Source of the DNA: DTU013 sp964490975
GTDB lineage: Bacteria > Bacillota > Clostridia > Acetivibrionales > DTU013
Direction: 5' to 3'
Length of the DNA stretch: 64,000 nucleotides
Assembly: GCA_964490975.1 (NCBI GenBank)
Contig: CAZBEQ010000016.1
Location: 1-64,000 of the forward strand
Below, in pieces: positions 61,973 to 64,000 of the stretch (its first letter is position 1; each line of letters begins with the position of its first letter). Position numbers and translations under genes: made by a program. The notes under the pieces were generated by a model. It made no database searches. It worked only from the letters and a program-made list of their open reading frames with translations, and had not been told where the DNA came from.

Positions 61973-62333
61973 TTATACCTTTTTTCTGTCGATAATTTCA
62001 GCTACTATATAACATACACATGCTACTGCCATAGCATTGATCGCAGCGATGCCGAAGTGAATGAAATTTCCAGCCAACGCTCCTGCTACAACGCCAATTG
62101 TAAGCAAGTATCCCGGTGTATGCTCCCAGTATGATACCGCCAATCAGGATCGCCCATATAAAGCCGGACAGGTCCAGGCCATTTCCGAGGCTGGCGCCAA
62201 CACTCATGCTGGCTGAGAAGAAGGTGAAGCCGAGCATAATGAAGAACATTGGCCAAAAGCCCTTCCGCGCGCTGGAGGGTACTCTTTCGAGTGAGTAGTC
62301 GACGTTGATGTGTTCGTTGCTTTTTTTTGCCAT
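61973..62333 (-). pseudogene. codB: Cytosine permease pseudogene with internal deletion
   Basis: The N-terminus is clear CodB (NVDYSLERVPSSARKGFWPM, then GFTFFSASMSVGASLGNGLD, to YTGILAY). The sequence then jumps, with a change of frame, to the C-terminal end of a permease (IGVVAGALAGNFIHFGIAAI, then a last helix and EIIDRKKV with TAA at 61973-61975). Around 300 residues between these ends are missing. With codA downstream, the locus is a former codBA operon that has lost uptake. Confidence 0.85.
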
Positions 62334-62705
62334 GATTTTCCCCTTTACAATAAAATTGTAAGCAGCTGAAATACGTCGACGGTATGGGCATTATTAAAAA
62401 TGCCTTTTATGACCATGAACCGACGCAGGACATAAAAAAATCCTGCATTGACCGCAAGATTTGACACATCATAATAGTATAGCTAGGCGATATATGTCCC
62501 CCACCTCTTGGCTCTTTTGCTTTCGTAAAAAGCCTTGGTGCGGGTACCGATTTGCCTTTTCAGGCGGCGAGCATATCTCCTGCCTCGCTAATGACGTTAT
62601 ATATAATCTTGTCGGCATCTCTGTACCGAATTTAAAGATGTTTTTGCCGAATCAATACTAACATTGCTGATGAAATTTGTCAATGAAATATAGTAGTTGC
62701 TCGCA
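62334..62705. other. Upstream region of the codBA locus
   Basis: Read on the minus strand this leader contains two hairpins: GCAGGA / TCCTGC around a T-rich loop (about 62429-62450 on the plus strand) and GGCATT / AATGCC (about 62389-62406). I see no purine or guanine riboswitch core. The remainder, up to the inverted repeat at 62706, holds no recognised gene. Confidence 0.35.
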
Positions 62706-62836
62706 CTGCACTACTCGTTATTTCAACTTTAGAACGAAATTATATATTAAAAAGGTCTATTTTATAACCAACCATCTATAAAACAAGACTTGTTCCTCGA
62801 AGTAGCGTTCTCAAATTGAAATAACGAGTAGCGTGG
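62706..62836. repeat. Long imperfect inverted repeat (MITE-like)
   Basis: The arms 62709-62736 and 62806-62835 share CTACTCGTTATTTCAA and AGAACG in inverted orientation with few mismatches, separated by about 70 AT-rich bases. The whole is about 130 bp and non-coding, consistent with a miniature inverted-repeat element or a large RNA hairpin. I cannot see target-site duplications. Confidence 0.6.
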
Positions 62837-63040
62837 TCTATTTCTGCTATCTATTACCCAATCTTTCACCCTCCATCTACCATTTCTTCTTTTCCCAGCC
62901 ATTTATATCATATCGTTTTTTACAGTTTAGGGCGTATTAGGCTGGAAAAGTTGAGTTACTAATAAATATTTGAAAAATGCACATTATAAGTTAGTAGTGC
63001 TGTTAAGCAGGTTTCATAAATGTAACAGGGAGGTATTGCC
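62837..63040. other. Intergenic region before the DUF1540 gene
   Basis: About 200 AT-rich bases with no recognised gene. Presumably carries the promoter of the DUF1540 gene. Confidence 0.4.
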
Positions 63041-63217
63041 ATGGATAAATGTCAGAGTATATTATGCTCAGTATCAAGTTGTATGTATAATGCTCACAAT
63101 GACAACCATTGTACGCTGGATTCTATCCAGGTAAGCGCTGCCGCGAAATCGGATAGCGGTGCACCCTATGATGAGACCCTGTGCGCAAGCTATAAGCCGT
63201 GTAGCAAGAAAAAATAG
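63041..63217 (+). CDS. DUF1540 small cysteine-rich protein
   Basis: A 58-residue protein starting MDKCQSILCSVSSCMYN with the DUF1540 cysteine pattern (Cys 4, 9, 14, 24, 48, 54) and the typical C-terminal TLCASYKPC. The conserved cysteines suggest metal binding; the function is unknown, though such proteins are frequent in spore-forming Clostridia. GGGAGG lies 8 nt before the ATG. It is followed by a stem-loop. Confidence 0.8.
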   Translation: MDKCQSILCSVSSCMYNAHNDNHCTLDSIQVSAAAKSDSGAPYDETLCASYKPCSKKK

Positions 63218-63246
63218 TCGCAAATGATGGCACTAAAATGTAAGGC

Positions 63247-63281
63247 GGGGATGACTTATGCGATATACATGGGTCATCCCC
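63247..63281. terminator. Stem-loop between DUF1540 gene and NrnA-like gene
   Basis: GGGGATGAC (63247-63255) and GTCATCCCC (63273-63281) form a perfect 9-bp stem between two convergent genes. T-runs are weak on both sides, so it is a likely but not certain terminator. Confidence 0.65.
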
Positions 63282-63291
63282 AAATAATATT

Positions 63292-64000
63292 CTACCAATC
63301 TCTAAGAGTATCAAGTATCTTGTTTTCAATGTATGAGTGGAAGGAAGGGCCGACCGCATCTGCAGCCGCTTGTGGTATAAAACCGCCAGCCATGGTTTTA
63401 TGGCCTCCGCCGCTGCCAAGACCGCTCAGGACAGCCATTATTACTTTCCCGGCATCGAGATGGGAAGTTTCATTGCGGACAGAGAATTTGACGCCACCCT
63501 TCCTTTGTGAATAGGCGACTGAAAATTCGACTTCCTTAAGAGACATAATGAAGTCAGATACGGTCCCAAGCAATGAATCGGGGCAATCTGCTCCGATATC
63601 TGCTATGCCTATATTGGTGTATATCTTTATGTTTTTGATGGCGTTGCTATAGGCCAGAAGATCACAGAACTGAAGCTGGTTGAGCTGGATGAGGTTCAGC
63701 AGTTCGATATCTGAAGCGTTGTAAAGCATGTAGAACATATCCAGATCAAGATTGCTGACACCTCTGGAAAGGTCAAGAGTATCGGTTTTCAAGCCATAGA
63801 TCAGTGCTGTTGCAATGTCCTGCGGCATTTCTACGCCGTTATCCTTAAAATATTCTGCTATGATGGACGAACATGCTCCAACGTGTGGCCGAATGTCCTG
63901 GAACAAGTAATCTATTTTATGGAATGTCGGGTGGTGGTCAATAGAGGCAACTTCGTTTCCGACAAAATCTGTAATATTAGAATTGCCCTTTTGAGAATCT
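63292..64000 (-). CDS. nrnA: NrnA-like DHH phosphoesterase, partial (5' end outside window)
   Basis: The C-terminal ~236 residues of a DHH/DHHA1 protein; the frame stays open through the window edge. The DHH motif is visible in EVASIDHHPTFHKID, and the DHHA1 substrate-binding motif in SGLGSGGGHKTMAGGF. NrnA-type enzymes degrade short oligoribonucleotides (nanoRNA) and can dephosphorylate pAp. A TTG at 63906 would start a shorter frame, but the DHH motif upstream shows that the real start is further 5'. Confidence 0.87.
   Translation of the reverse strand, partial: DSQKGNSNITDFVGNEVASIDHHPTFHKIDYLFQDIRPHVGACSSIIAEYFKDNGVEMPQDIATALIYGLKTDTLDLSRGVSNLDLDMFYMLYNASDIELLNLIQLNQLQFCDLLAYSNAIKNIKIYTNIGIADIGADCPDSLLGTVSDFIMSLKEVEFSVAYSQRKGGVKFSVRNETSHLDAGKVIMAVLSGLGSGGGHKTMAGGFIPQAAADAVGPSFHSYIENKILDTLRDW

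Noticed and set aside
62334..62470. A purine-type riboswitch in the codBA leader.
   Set aside because: The hairpins present do not contain the purine riboswitch loop or junction sequences.
1..64000. tRNA, rRNA, tmRNA and large RNA genes.
   Set aside because: None was seen when reading the intergenic regions; a covariance search would be needed to exclude small RNAs.

Overview
The window reads as a chromosomal segment of an anaerobic, endospore-forming, saccharolytic member of the Clostridia (Bacillota). The evidence is a GerK-type germinant receptor operon, a sensory-type [FeFe]-hydrogenase protein, AGGAGG-like ribosome binding sites, T-rich intrinsic terminators, an SLH-domain surface protein, a GH18 chitinase-like enzyme and a lipoprotein GH10 xylanase. 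No rRNA, tRNA or CRISPR array was found. One 100-N assembly gap (34915-35014) lies inside the chitinase gene. Species was not determined.

Layout. 1-4.9 kb: a CoA-disulfide reductase/rhodanese fusion, an HD protein, YjdF behind its riboswitch, an MmcQ-like protein, and clear gene debris (DUF1232, ZIP transporter). 4.9-13.4 kb: an AgrC/AgrA-like two-component pair divergent from a 2028-residue SLH surface protein. 13.4-20.8 kb: a membrane protein of unknown function, a tandem NTF2-like protein, a DbpA-type helicase with MnmD, a divergent tryptophanase-like lyase and more debris. 20.8-27.2 kb (minus strand): a soluble hydrogenase-like chemoreceptor and the gerK operon with an extra small membrane gene. 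27.2-31 kb: an SDR / SCP2-like / class III aminotransferase trio plus decayed genes, bounded by two identical 29-bp palindromic repeats in opposite orientation. 31-36.2 kb: LigD, a 41-bp tandem repeat and the gapped chitinase. 36.4-42.7 kb: a five-gene ABC exporter, membrane-fusion protein and two-component operon. 42.9-48.5 kb: a MATE transporter, an orphan PTS-IIC-like protein, pfkA and an Amt-PII fusion with a leader attenuator. 49-55.3 kb: xylanase, lactate dehydrogenase, an acyl-CoA synthetase with a cupin regulator. 56.4-60.6 kb: a MATE transporter and a polar amino acid ABC transporter whose binding protein looks circularly permuted. 60.6-64 kb: cytosine deaminase with a deleted cytosine permease, a DUF1540 protein and the C-terminal part of an NrnA-like phosphoesterase.

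Working together. Polysaccharide hydrolysis (GH10, probably GH18), glycolysis (PfkA) and lactate formation (Ldh) fit a fermentative lifestyle. The hydrogenase-like chemoreceptor may sense H2 or redox state. Amt-PII links ammonium uptake to nitrogen status. Several genes are caught in decay (DUF1232, zupT, DUF554, an FtsX permease, codB), and tandem repeats are common inside genes, so this is a fairly plastic part of the chromosome. The strongest leads are the permuted binding protein, the hydrogenase-type sensor, the island flanked by inverted repeats, and the xylanase leader RNA candidate.
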